In this document: positions 48,262 through 57,020 of the stretch, piece after piece
Position numbering within the stretch: the first letter of the stretch is position 1
How the letters are laid out: the number at the start of each line of letters is the position of its first letter
NCBI RefSeq assembly: GCF_963583255.1
Contig: NC_084804.1
Coordinates: 18,790,723-18,854,722, forward strand
Reading direction: 5' to 3'
DNA length: 64,000 nucleotides
Origin: Pyrus communis
Taxonomy: Eukaryota > Streptophyta > Magnoliopsida > Rosales > Rosaceae
Position numbers and translations under genes: made by a program
The notes under the pieces: generated by a model
Databases searched by the model: none
The model's input: only the letters and a program-made list of their open reading frames with translations
Told to the model about the DNA's origin: nothing

Positions 48262-50010
48262 TTATATAGGCAAAATGTGAGCCAAGTTCAAGCAATGAAC
48301 AAACTTGGCTACACCAACAACCTTAGTCAACATATCAGCAGGGTTGTCTTTAGTTGGAATCTTCTGGAGAATGATTTCTCCTTCACCAACAACTTCACGA
48401 ACAAAGTGATAACGCACATCTATGTGCTTGGTCCTCGCATGATGAACCTGATACTTAGCCAAATAAATGGCACTCTGACTATCACAATGTACCTCCACCT
48501 GCTTCTGATCAACCCCCAAATCTCTAATCAGTCCATGTATCCAAATGGCCTCCTTTATAGCTTCAGCAACTGCCATATATTCAGCCTCTGTAGTAGACAA
48601 GGCAACAGACGACTGCAAAATGGACCTCCAACAAACTGGCCCTTTAGCCATAGTAAACACATAGCCTGTAGTAGACTTCCTTCCATCCAGATCACCTGCA
48701 TAATCTGAATCAACATAACCAGCTGCAAAATGACCAATACCAGAGTCATCTCTCTCAAAGCATAAACCAACGTCTCGAGTACCATGGAGATATCTCAATA
48801 TCCACTTAGCTGCATTCCAATGCTCTTTACCAGGATTATGCATATATCGACTCACCATGCCAACTGCATGAGCAATATTCGGTCTAGAGCATACCATTGC
48901 ATACATCAAACTACCAACCAAATTTGCATATGGTATATTTTTCATTTGTAGCTTCTCTTGATCAGTTTTAGGACATTGTAGAGAACTTAATTTAAAATGA
49001 GGAGCCAAAGGAGTACTAACCGGTTTGGTTGAATCATGAACTCCAAACTTCCGAATCAACTTCTCAAGGTATTGTCTTTGATTCAAGCATACCAAACCTT
49101 TCTCTCTGTCTCTAGTGATCTCCATGCCAAGGAACTTCTTTGCTTCACCAAGATCCTTCATCTCGAACTCATTCTTCATTTGCTTCTTCAATTTCTCAAT
49201 CTCTTCGACATTCTTTGAGGCAATCAACATATCATCAACATATATCAACAAATAAATGAAAGACCCATCTTGCAACTTCTTGAAGTACACACAATGATCA
49301 TATTGACTTCTAGAATAATTTTGGCCTCTCATAAATTTATCAAACCTCAAATACCATTGTCTTGGAGATTGCTTCAAGCCATAAAGTGATTTCTTCAACT
49401 TGCAAAACAAATTTTCTTTCCCTTTCACTTTATACCCATCCGGTTGACACATATAAATCTCTTCATTCAAATCACCATGTAGGAAAGCCGTCTTCACATC
49501 GAGTTGCACAAGCTCAAGATCATATTGTGCAACAAGAGCTAACATAATACGAATTGAGGAGTGCTTCACAACTGGAGAAAATATTTCGTTGTAGTCAATG
49601 CCCTCCTTTTGTGCATACCCTTTAGCAACTAATCTTGCTTTGAATCTCACATTGCTTTTCTCATCAGCATCTTCCTTCTTGGCATACACCCATTTGCAAC
49701 CAATAGCTTTCTTACCCTTAGGCAATTTAGCTAACTCCCAAGTCTTGTTCTTCAAGAGAGAATTCATCTCATCACCCATGGCATTGCACCACTTCTCATT
49801 TTCCTCACTCTCAATGGCTTCCTCAAAATTGGATGGAATCTCATCAGTGATAATAGGAAGAGCAAAAGCAACATAGTCACTATACCGAGTTGGCTTGGTA
49901 ATATTTCTCTTTCCTCTGTTCTTAGCAATAGACTCTTGAGGTGAAACTTGCTCTTCAACTTGAAGTACGTCCTCGGAGCAGTAGGAGCTCACCCAATAAT
50001 CCACTATCAA
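48262..50010 (-). CDS. copia polyprotein C-terminal part: reverse transcriptase and RNase H (582 aa)
   Basis: An uninterrupted frame. After a short LTR-derived start (about 16 residues) come the pre-RT linker and the RT domain. Visible motifs are W-x-x-AMGDEMNSLLKNKTWEL, GCKWVYAKK, RLVAKGYAQKEGIDYNEIFS, LDVKTAFLHGDL, SLYGLKQSPRQWY and LLIYVDDMLIA, whose DD is the catalytic pair. The RNase H part has GYVDSDYAGDLDGRKSTTGY, ALSTTEAEYMA, VHCDSQSAI and HARTKHIDVRYHF. All main RT and RNase H motifs are intact. Gag, protease and integrase are absent because of the deletion, so it cannot act alone. The ATG at 50010 lies in LTR sequence; whether it is used is unknown. Confidence 0.9.
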   Translation of the reverse strand: MIVDYWVSSYCSEDVLQVEEQVSPQESIAKNRGKRNITKPTRYSDYVAFALPIITDEIPSNFEEAIESEENEKWCNAMGDEMNSLLKNKTWELAKLPKGKKAIGCKWVYAKKEDADEKSNVRFKARLVAKGYAQKEGIDYNEIFSPVVKHSSIRIMLALVAQYDLELVQLDVKTAFLHGDLNEEIYMCQPDGYKVKGKENLFCKLKKSLYGLKQSPRQWYLRFDKFMRGQNYSRSQYDHCVYFKKLQDGSFIYLLIYVDDMLIASKNVEEIEKLKKQMKNEFEMKDLGEAKKFLGMEITRDREKGLVCLNQRQYLEKLIRKFGVHDSTKPVSTPLAPHFKLSSLQCPKTDQEKLQMKNIPYANLVGSLMYAMVCSRPNIAHAVGMVSRYMHNPGKEHWNAAKWILRYLHGTRDVGLCFERDDSGIGHFAAGYVDSDYAGDLDGRKSTTGYVFTMAKGPVCWRSILQSSVALSTTEAEYMAVAEAIKEAIWIHGLIRDLGVDQKQVEVHCDSQSAIYLAKYQVHHARTKHIDVRYHFVREVVGEGEIILQKIPTKDNPADMLTKVVGVAKFVHCLNLAHILPI

Positions 50011-50583
50011 CCAAATGGGAGTTTACAAAGTGTTGGTGATCTCACAACCCAAAAGCCCAATACACCCAATAGCTCTCACACACCAAAGAAACAAATAGAG
50101 GAAGAAATATAATGAATAATTTCTTCTCTATACATATAGCTCAAAGCTATTACAACAACAACTACTTTGGTAGATGATTACTAACCAAAGAGAGGAGCTC
50201 TTTTCAAATGGGGAATGCGGCACCCCTTCTTCTCTGCTTCTGCAATCAGAAAATACTCTCTGCAAAAAAGAACTCTTTCTTCTCTCTTTCTTTTTGCCAA
50301 AACCGAAACACACAGCTCTCTTTCTTCTCTCCCTCTTTTTCTTCTCAACCGAAAACAAATGAGCTCTCACTTTTTTCTCTTTGTTCAAAACCAACTTATC
50401 TTTTCTTTAATGAAACAACACTCACGGGTGTTGAAGAAGAGAACAAAACTTTTTCAAAAGCAAAGGTCTTTTCCCTTATTTTCCTCCCCAAAACAAGGAA
50501 TGTGTTTCCACCTTTGGATTGTTTAATCACCTAAAGTTTTCTTGGACATTTGTCCACTTGGCCACTTGGCCAATTATTCAACA
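49964..50583 (-). repeat. 5' LTR of the minus-strand copia element, truncated
   Basis: Matches 47501-48119 with an offset of 2463-2464 bases. The break at 49964 lies in the LTR phrase AGTACGTCC. Confidence 0.85.
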
Positions 50584-51317
50584 GAAAATACTTGGCCTTG
50601 AGAACAGAGGCCTAGAGCGAATTTGGCTCCACAATCATCTTCCAACATTGCTTAGTATGGAGAGCATCATTAAATTTTTTAAAGCATCTGAAACCCATTC
50701 CCTCATCATTTTTCGGGCAGCCCATTAGGCATTTTGAGACCCAATGAATTTTTTTTTCACCATTTTTCTGCCCCCACCAGAACTCCATAATCATAGAATC
50801 CAATTCATTACAAACTGTATCCTGAAATCTAAATAAGTTCATTGGGTAAGCAGGGATGGCTTGGGCCACAACTTTTATCATGACCTCTTTGCCAGCTTGG
50901 GATAAGGTGCACTACTTCTAGCCTTGGATTTTCCCCATCATAATACCTTTCACATAAGCAAGGCCTTGGCATTTGGATCGACCCCAGATAGCTGGAACCC
51001 TCAGGTAGGTCCCCAAATTAGTCACCACTGGTACACCAAGAATATTCCCCAACTCATCTGAAACTGCCGCAGGGGTATTGGCACTAAAGAACATACACAA
51101 TTTCTGTAAGTTTACTGCCTGGCCGGAAGCTGCACAGTAATCTTCAATAAGCCGATCAAATCCTTGACAGTTTGGTCTATCAGCCTTTAGGAATATGAAA
51201 GTATCATCAACAAAAAAGATATGGGAAATGGATGGGTTATGATGACTTATCTGAACCTCTGCAGCTTGTTAGTCTCCGTAGCAAGGCTTATCATCCTTGA
51301 GAGGACATCACTAACCA
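50584..51317 (-). pseudogene. LINE reverse transcriptase fragment
   Basis: On the minus strand the pieces read MCMFFSANTPAAVSDELGNI, GVPVVTNLGTYLRVPAIWGR, then VMIKVVAQAIPAYPMNLFRF and GFWWGQKNGEKKIHWVSK. These are the C-terminal RT region of a plant L1-type LINE. The segment is a near-copy of 62460-63190, broken by stops (for example after MGKIQG). It is cut by the copia LTR on the left and by unit A2 on the right. Confidence 0.82.
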
Positions 51318-51383
51318 TCAAAAACGCACGTCACAAGACTTGTTTGAAAGTCCCATTTGCCTACTAATTGTGGGAGCAAAATA

Positions 51384-51397
51384 TCTATAAAAAAAAA
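51384..51397 (+). promoter_or_regulatory. candidate TATA box of ZRK-A2
   Basis: TCTATAAAAAAAAA, in the same place as in A1, about 365 bases before the ATG at 51751. Inferred only. Confidence 0.35.
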
Positions 51398-51750
51398 CAT
51401 TTAAGCGTCTTAAAACGCTCTTCCTTCCTTTAGTTGAAAACATTTCTTTCATCCTTCTTAACTAAGTTCTTTGACTCTTAATAGTAGGGCAAAATGTCCT
51501 CTTCTTAGCTAACTTCTTTGACATTTTCGTCAAACACTAATTTTCTATCTCCTTCCTTTTGCTTCCTAAGCCATCCCCACTGCATGTCATTCTAAACAGG
51601 GCTGTTTGAACGGCTGCTCTGCTTGCACATTCCAATGCCATCGCAGTTGTCTCGGTTGATGAATCAATCAATTACTGTTCAAATGGCATAATCCGAATCC
51701 AGTTCTAAGGGGCCTGGCTGGTAATTTATAGAGAGATTAAAGAGTAAACG

Positions 51751-53097
51751 ATGCCATCCAAATTCTTGTAAGTTCGTTGATTCTATGGTACTTTCCTTAG
51801 ACATGAGATTTTGCTTTTGATATTTTCTCTTTATTACAACATTACGTAAAATATTAATCCAACCTCAGTGATTTTTTACTAATTGAAGTCTCATATAAAT
51901 TCTTTTACACGCAAAGTAATGAGAACCTTAAATATTTGAGGCAAAGAAAAATTGAAAGCTGAGATTTCATTGAAGTTCTAAAGAAAATTGAAAATTTATT
52001 GAGAACCGCGAGCGCTTGATTATTTACAATTCCCTATTTTATATTCATTCTTTGTGTTTATGTTTTACCAATTTATACTGTGTAATATATATATATATAT
52101 ATATATTTGTACCAGGTTCTCCTTGCTTCCATGTGTAAGAATGGTGGAAACTGAGAGCTCATTCTTGAAGAATGGAAGCATCTTGTTAGAGGATCTCATT
52201 GCTTCTTGTGAGGGCAAATCGAGTCCTATTCGCACTTACTCTGCTGATGAGCTAGTCAAGGCAACTAACAATTTCGATCCTTCTTTCATTATAAGTGAGG
52301 ATTTATCCTTCAAACTGTTCAGAGGTCTTCTAGATGACCGGTCAATAATCATTAAGAAGTACTTGCATTGGCCCAGTGAAGCTGAAGCTAGGTCCATGGC
52401 CATTCGCGATATTATCATATCGATGCAGATGAGTACGCACAAAAATGCTTTGAAATTGTCGGGCTGCTGCTTAGAGTTCTCTCTACCAGCTCTGGTGCAT
52501 GAAGATGCAGCAAAAGGAGCTCTCGACTGCCATGGAGGTTTAGGGGATACTCGCTCATTACCATGGAAAACTAGACTGCTAATTGCAACGAAAGTAGCTC
52601 ATGCACTTGCAAATCTCCATACCGCCTTTCCCAGGCTCGTCATTCATAGGGATCTAAAGCCCACGTGCATTTTCTTGGACGATAACTATTCTCCCAAACT
52701 CTCCAACTTTTCACTATCCATAACGATTCCTCCTAAGCAATTTCATGTTGAAGATGTAGTGAAAGGGACATATAGGTATGCTGACCCTACCTACATCGCA
52801 ACTGGTTACATTACAGAAAAAACTGATGTTTATAGCTTTGGTGTGCTTTTACTTGTATTCTTGATGGGACGAAAAATTAGGGCTGTCGATAAATCAGCAG
52901 TAGTAGAAGACCTCACTTCATATGTGGATGCTAATATCCTTAGGGAGGTAAGGGCAGATGAGCAAGCACAACAGCAATTGCAAGCTTTCTTAGCACTGGC
53001 ATTGTTGTGCACCCAGGACGGAAGGGAATCAAGGCCATGCATGACTGATGTAGCCAAAGAACTTGTACGAATTGAGAAGTCTATTTTGCATTGCTAG
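51751..53097 (+). CDS. ZRK-like receptor pseudokinase A2 (332 aa, two exons)
   Basis: Exon 1 is 51751-51767 (donor GTAAGT) and exon 2 is 52116-53097, the same structure as A1. The protein differs from A1 at seven residues by my alignment: SAHK to STHK, LDYHG to LDCHG, AYLHT to ANLHT, FPRP to FPRL, YTDP to YADP, IRVVD to IRAVD, and LREL to LREV. Two of these (Y to N, P to L) lie just before the catalytic loop. It keeps VIHRDLKPTC, with the Asp and Lys, and has NFS in place of DFG. The reading frame is intact and most changes look tolerable, so the gene is probably still expressed or only recently duplicated. Pseudokinase status and ZRK family are as for A1. Confidence 0.87.
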
Positions 53098-53259
53098 ATT
53101 AACTTGTCCGGATTGGTTGTCATAAAAGGGGATATGTTGGTTCAATAACATTATACGGATCCCTACTTGTATTTGTTTAGCAAGAGATGGTGAAACCTGT
53201 AGCTACCAAATTTGCATTCTGTGTATCTCTGTGCTCAACCGTTCCAGGGCAAGTTCGAT

Positions 53260-53935
53260 TAGCATTTTTCTAACAGTGACAAACGAAGATCAATCATTAT
53301 TACCGTGGAAAACTAAGTTGTGTATTGCAAAGCACCTTGTGAATGCACTTAAATGTAGCTCTATACCACCTTCCTAACCCCATCATTCGTAGATATGTAA
53401 CACCTGCCATATTTTCCTGGACCGTGACATTGTTCCCAAAACTTCTGTACGCAACTTGTGTTTTTTATACATGATACATGTGTACGACTAAGCTCTCACT
53501 GGTCTTCAATGATATATATGCGTTCTGCCGTGCTCTAAGGATATGTGCAGATTAATGGGGAGGTGGGATTGAAAGTGTTGATTAACGTACTTGTTTTCTA
53601 TTGGTGACAAATTATTTGAAAATTTGGTATAAAATTTGGTCTGCCTAATATTATTCTTTATAATTGATGGTTTGGATCTAAACATTGGGGAATTGTAATC
53701 AATCTCAGACAGAGGCTTGCTCCAAATTTCCATTTGTTTTTTATTCTACTGCAGAGCTCAATAGGGCAACCAACAGCTTCGATCCTTTTAGCATTATACA
53801 AAAGGATTTACTCTACGGCGTGTTTCAGGGTTTTTTTTTTTTTTTTTTTTCTCTTTTTAGATGATCAATCAATTATCATTCGGAAATTCGTCACATTGGG
53901 ATTGGGGTGGCAAGCAGAGGAACTGTCAATGACCC
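53260..53935 (+). pseudogene. ZRK-like scraps downstream of A2
   Basis: Same pieces as 35590-36260: catalytic-loop remnants at about 53270-53450, a truncated MITE at 53583-53660, then ELNRATNSFDPFSII codons at about 53755-53815 and a T-tract at 53831-53850 that is longer than in copy 1. Confidence 0.7.
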
Positions 53936-54398
53936 TGCTTCTTCTATGAAACATTCAACCGGTTTTCGGGTGATATGTAAATTTGGAGGTGGGTTTGAAG
54001 GTGAGATTGTAAGGCCTTTGATGTGTTTTGCGTTGCATGATGGATGAGTGTTTCATGTATATGTGATTTTGACACAGCCTCCTATTTCCTAGTTCCTTCT
54101 TTTTTCTTTCTTTCTTTGCAAGTCACCAGTTGTTTTTATTATGTTTATTTCTTCAGCTGGCTCACCGCCTACTGCACCATGTAATTTCTTAACAGGCCAG
54201 GCATCGTTGACGTTGCAAAGCACTATCGATAAACTTCCAATTCTTCAAAACTCTAGTCATCCGTCCTGGGGAGAAATGAAACTGCTAGAGTAGAAGCACT
54301 GCTGATCTGCTTGCACAAGTCATCTGACAGCGGACTGCTGGAGAAATCAATCGATCTACTGAGTTGGTGCAGTCTAAATATTATCATACGTTGAAACA

Positions 54399-55791
54399 AT
54401 GCCATCAAAACTCCTGAAACTGTAAGTTATCAGCATATTTCAGATTTAATTCCTCTATTTTTGTCTATGGTCTAGAAAGTGCTAACGACCGTTATTTAAA
54501 GTCCTGAACTCAATCAAAATTTTCATGTGATGAACCCGAATGTAATCTTTTTTTGATAACATAAAGCATTGAACGAGAGATCTTCCAAAAGTACATAGTA
54601 CCACATGAATGGGGAAAAAAATCAATCTGTAATTCGTTCTTCTTGTTCAGCCAAGTTTACGAGTATAAGTTTTACCCATAGGCTAAGCATGGTATCAGAG
54701 CAGGTGTACCGCACTAGATAATTAGGAGATTGTTAACATTTCAACATTTTATTTTCGTTGTTGGCAATGGCAAGTATCAAATATATATATAGTTTCATTA
54801 ATTTTTCGTGTGTTACATATGTCTATATATATTTGTGCTGAGTTCTCAAAGCTACCATTTTTTAGAAAGAAGAAAAGAGATATCGAGTCGTCATACTACA
54901 AGAATCCAAAAAAGTTATTAGAGGATCTCTTTGCTTCTAGTGATGGAGAATCTCATCCTATTCGTTGTTTCTCTGCTGATGACCTCATCAGGGCAACCAA
55001 CAACTTCAGTCCTTCTCGCATTGTAAAACAGGGTCGCATTGCAATACAGGGTCAATTCTACGATATGTTTATGGTATCAAAGTACTGCATTCGGAGCTGG
55101 TCAAATGAGGATAGGGATAGGTCTTGCGTTATTCGTGACATTGACATTTCATTACAGATGAGCAACCATGATAATGTTTTGAAACTCTTGGGCTGTGGCT
55201 TAGAGTTCCCCATACCAGTGCTGGTGTGTGCATACGCAGCAAAAGGAGTTCTCAACCATGATGGAAGTTTAAGAGGGGATAATGAAGATCAAATCATACT
55301 ACCATGTAACATTAGATTGCGTATTGCAAAGCAGCTTGTCAGTACAGTTTCATATCTCCATACCCCTTTTGCTGAACCCATCATTCATAGGTATCTAAAC
55401 CCCAGCTGCCTGTTCTTGGATGATGACTGTTTCCAAACTTTTCAGCTTCTCGCACTCTACAACCATTCCTCCTACGGAATAAGATATTGAAGATTCTGTG
55501 GGAGGGACCCCTGGGTACCTTGACCCTGCCTACATGCGGCCTGGTCTCATTTCAGAAAAAACTGATGTTTACAGCTTTGGTATTCTTTTAGTTGTTTTAC
55601 TGACGGGACGAACACCTTGGGAGCGGGTGGAAGGAATTGAAATAATTCCATATGCTAGTGGTTGTGATGGTCGAATTGGGGAAATTCTTGATCTGAGAAT
55701 CTATGAGGAAGTGAGGGGAAATGAGCAAGTACAACAGCAGTCGCATGATTTCCTTGAAAGGATCAACTATATTTTCCTCCACCATATATAT
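54399..55791 (+). pseudogene. ZRK-like receptor pseudokinase B2 (broken)
   Basis: Exon 1 is 54399-54421 (with CTGAAACT where others have CTGCAACT). The acceptor is changed from GCCAG/GTTCTC to GCTGAG/TTCTC at 54842, so splicing would drop one base and shift the frame. Exon 2 then reads as B1 but keeps LLEDLFASSDGESHPIRC, so the 4-base loss of B1 is absent. It shares with B1 the replaced loop (GRIAIQGQFYDMFM). A 2-base loss at about 55428 (GATGACTGTTTCC) shifts the frame at LDDD. A stop (TAA 55480-55482) occupies the same codon as the TAG of B1. The rest is read in 55498-55791 and ends early with HDFLERINYIFLHH. Confidence 0.88.
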
Positions 55792-55794
55792 TAA

Positions 55795-56620
55795 TTATCA
55801 CACCCCCAAAGTCCAAACTCAAGGTTTGAGCCCAATCTTGCATAAGAAGCAGAGGTCATTGAGAGTTTTGTTATATTTTCATGATAATTCCAAGATGGGA
55901 GAAAGATAGAAGTTTTCCGCGGTGTACAACTATTGTTACTCAGCAGTTGCATGTTGAAGATGATGTGAAACGACATACTGTACGCTGAACCTACTTACAT
56001 GGAAACTGGGTACATTACAGAAAACTTGAGGTGTATTTTGTCTAATTAATACTACTAACATTGTTATCCATCTCATTTGTTAACATCAGAGGGTATCGAT
56101 TCAACCACGGAACTAGCTTCTAGTATAGAACTTTGGTCATTCATTGTTCAATTGTTAAGCTCCCTGTATTCTCGTATCTGGCCTTGCATCGCTTTTGTCT
56201 TTGATGCAAAAAAGCAAAAACGATGCCATCCAAAATTTTGTAAGTTCTGGTTTTCATCATTGCATTTGGCTTTCTTTGGTTCACACTTGGCGTTTAGTAA
56301 ACAACAAAACAAGGTAGTCAAATTAATGCATCAAAGCTTTTTTCGACAACATTCTGTAAAATTGTAATCAATCTCAGACAGAGGCTTGCTCCAAATTCCC
56401 ATTTGTTTTTTATTCTACTGCAGAGCTCAACAGGGCAACCAACAACTTCGATCCTTTTAGCATTATACAAAAGGATTTACTCTATGGCCCGGGTGTTCTA
56501 GACGATCAATCAAATTATCATTAGGAAATTCATCACATTGTGATTGGTGTGGCAGGCACAGGCCTGCTTACGCATTGTGCTGGTTTTCGGGTGATAGGTG
56601 AATTTGGAGGTGGATTTTGA
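55795..56620 (+). pseudogene. A-type ZRK-like scraps between B2 and C3
   Basis: Three pieces are visible. At about 55940-56035 is an activation-segment piece (CATGTTGAAGATGATGTGAAACG...GGTACATTACAGAAAAC). At 56223-56239 is an orphan A-type first exon (ATGCCATCCAAAATTTT, donor GTAAGT). At about 56420-56600 are ELNRATNNFDPFSIIQKDLLYGP codons with later shifts. This extra dead A-type copy is missing before C1. Confidence 0.7.
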
Positions 56621-57020
56621 AGGTGAGATTGTAAGGCCGTTGATGTGTTTTGCCTTGCATGATGGACGAGTGTATCATGTATGTGATTTTGTCACAGCCT
56701 CCTATTTCCTAGTTCCTTCTTTCTTTCTTTGCAAGTTGCCAGTTGCCAGTTGCCTTTATCATGTGTATTTCTTCGGCCTGGCCCACCGCCTACTGCACCA
56801 TGTAATTTCTTAGCAGGCCAGCCATCGTTGACTTTGCAAAGCATGTCCAATAAACTTCCAATTCTTCAAAACTCTAGTTCTCCGTCCGCAGAAGAAAATG
56901 AAACTGCCGGAGTAGAAGCGCTGCTGATCTGCTTGCACAAGACATCCGACAGCGGACTGCTGGAGAAATCGATCGATCTACTGAGTTGGTGCAATCTGAA
57001 TCTTATCATACGTTGAAACA
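56621..57020 (+). other. leader-like spacer upstream of C3
   Basis: Same sequence as upstream of C1 and C2, without the MITE at 43514. A short duplication GTTGCCAGTTGCCAGTTGCC occurs at about 56734-56754. It probably holds the promoter and 5' UTR of C3. Confidence 0.5.

Larger units (their letters stand above)
47391..50583 (-). mobile_element. Ty1/copia element, minus strand, internally deleted
   Basis: The left (3') LTR is about 47391-48119 and the right (5') LTR copy is 49964-50583. They match almost perfectly (one base longer on the right), so the element is young. A purine tract (GGCCAAGGTGGAGAT on the minus strand) adjoins the 3' LTR at 48120-48134. The 5' LTR lacks its last 110 or so bases and runs straight into reverse transcriptase coding sequence. 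The primer site, gag, protease and integrase are all missing. The two outer flanks do not share a target duplication (left is unit C spacer, right is LINE), so a later rearrangement removed one flank. Confidence 0.87.
51320..54138 (+). repeat. array unit A, copy 2
   Basis: Near-identical to 33654-36467 with an offset of about 17.67 kb. It lacks the 667-bp Mutator-like insertion at its right edge. Confidence 0.9.

Noticed and set aside
47665..48708. Frames of 60-318 codons on both strands of the copia LTR and antisense to its RT
   Set aside because: The same frames occur identically in both LTRs, and the plus-strand 318-codon frame is antisense to RNase H; they are shadows of the LTR and pol sequence.
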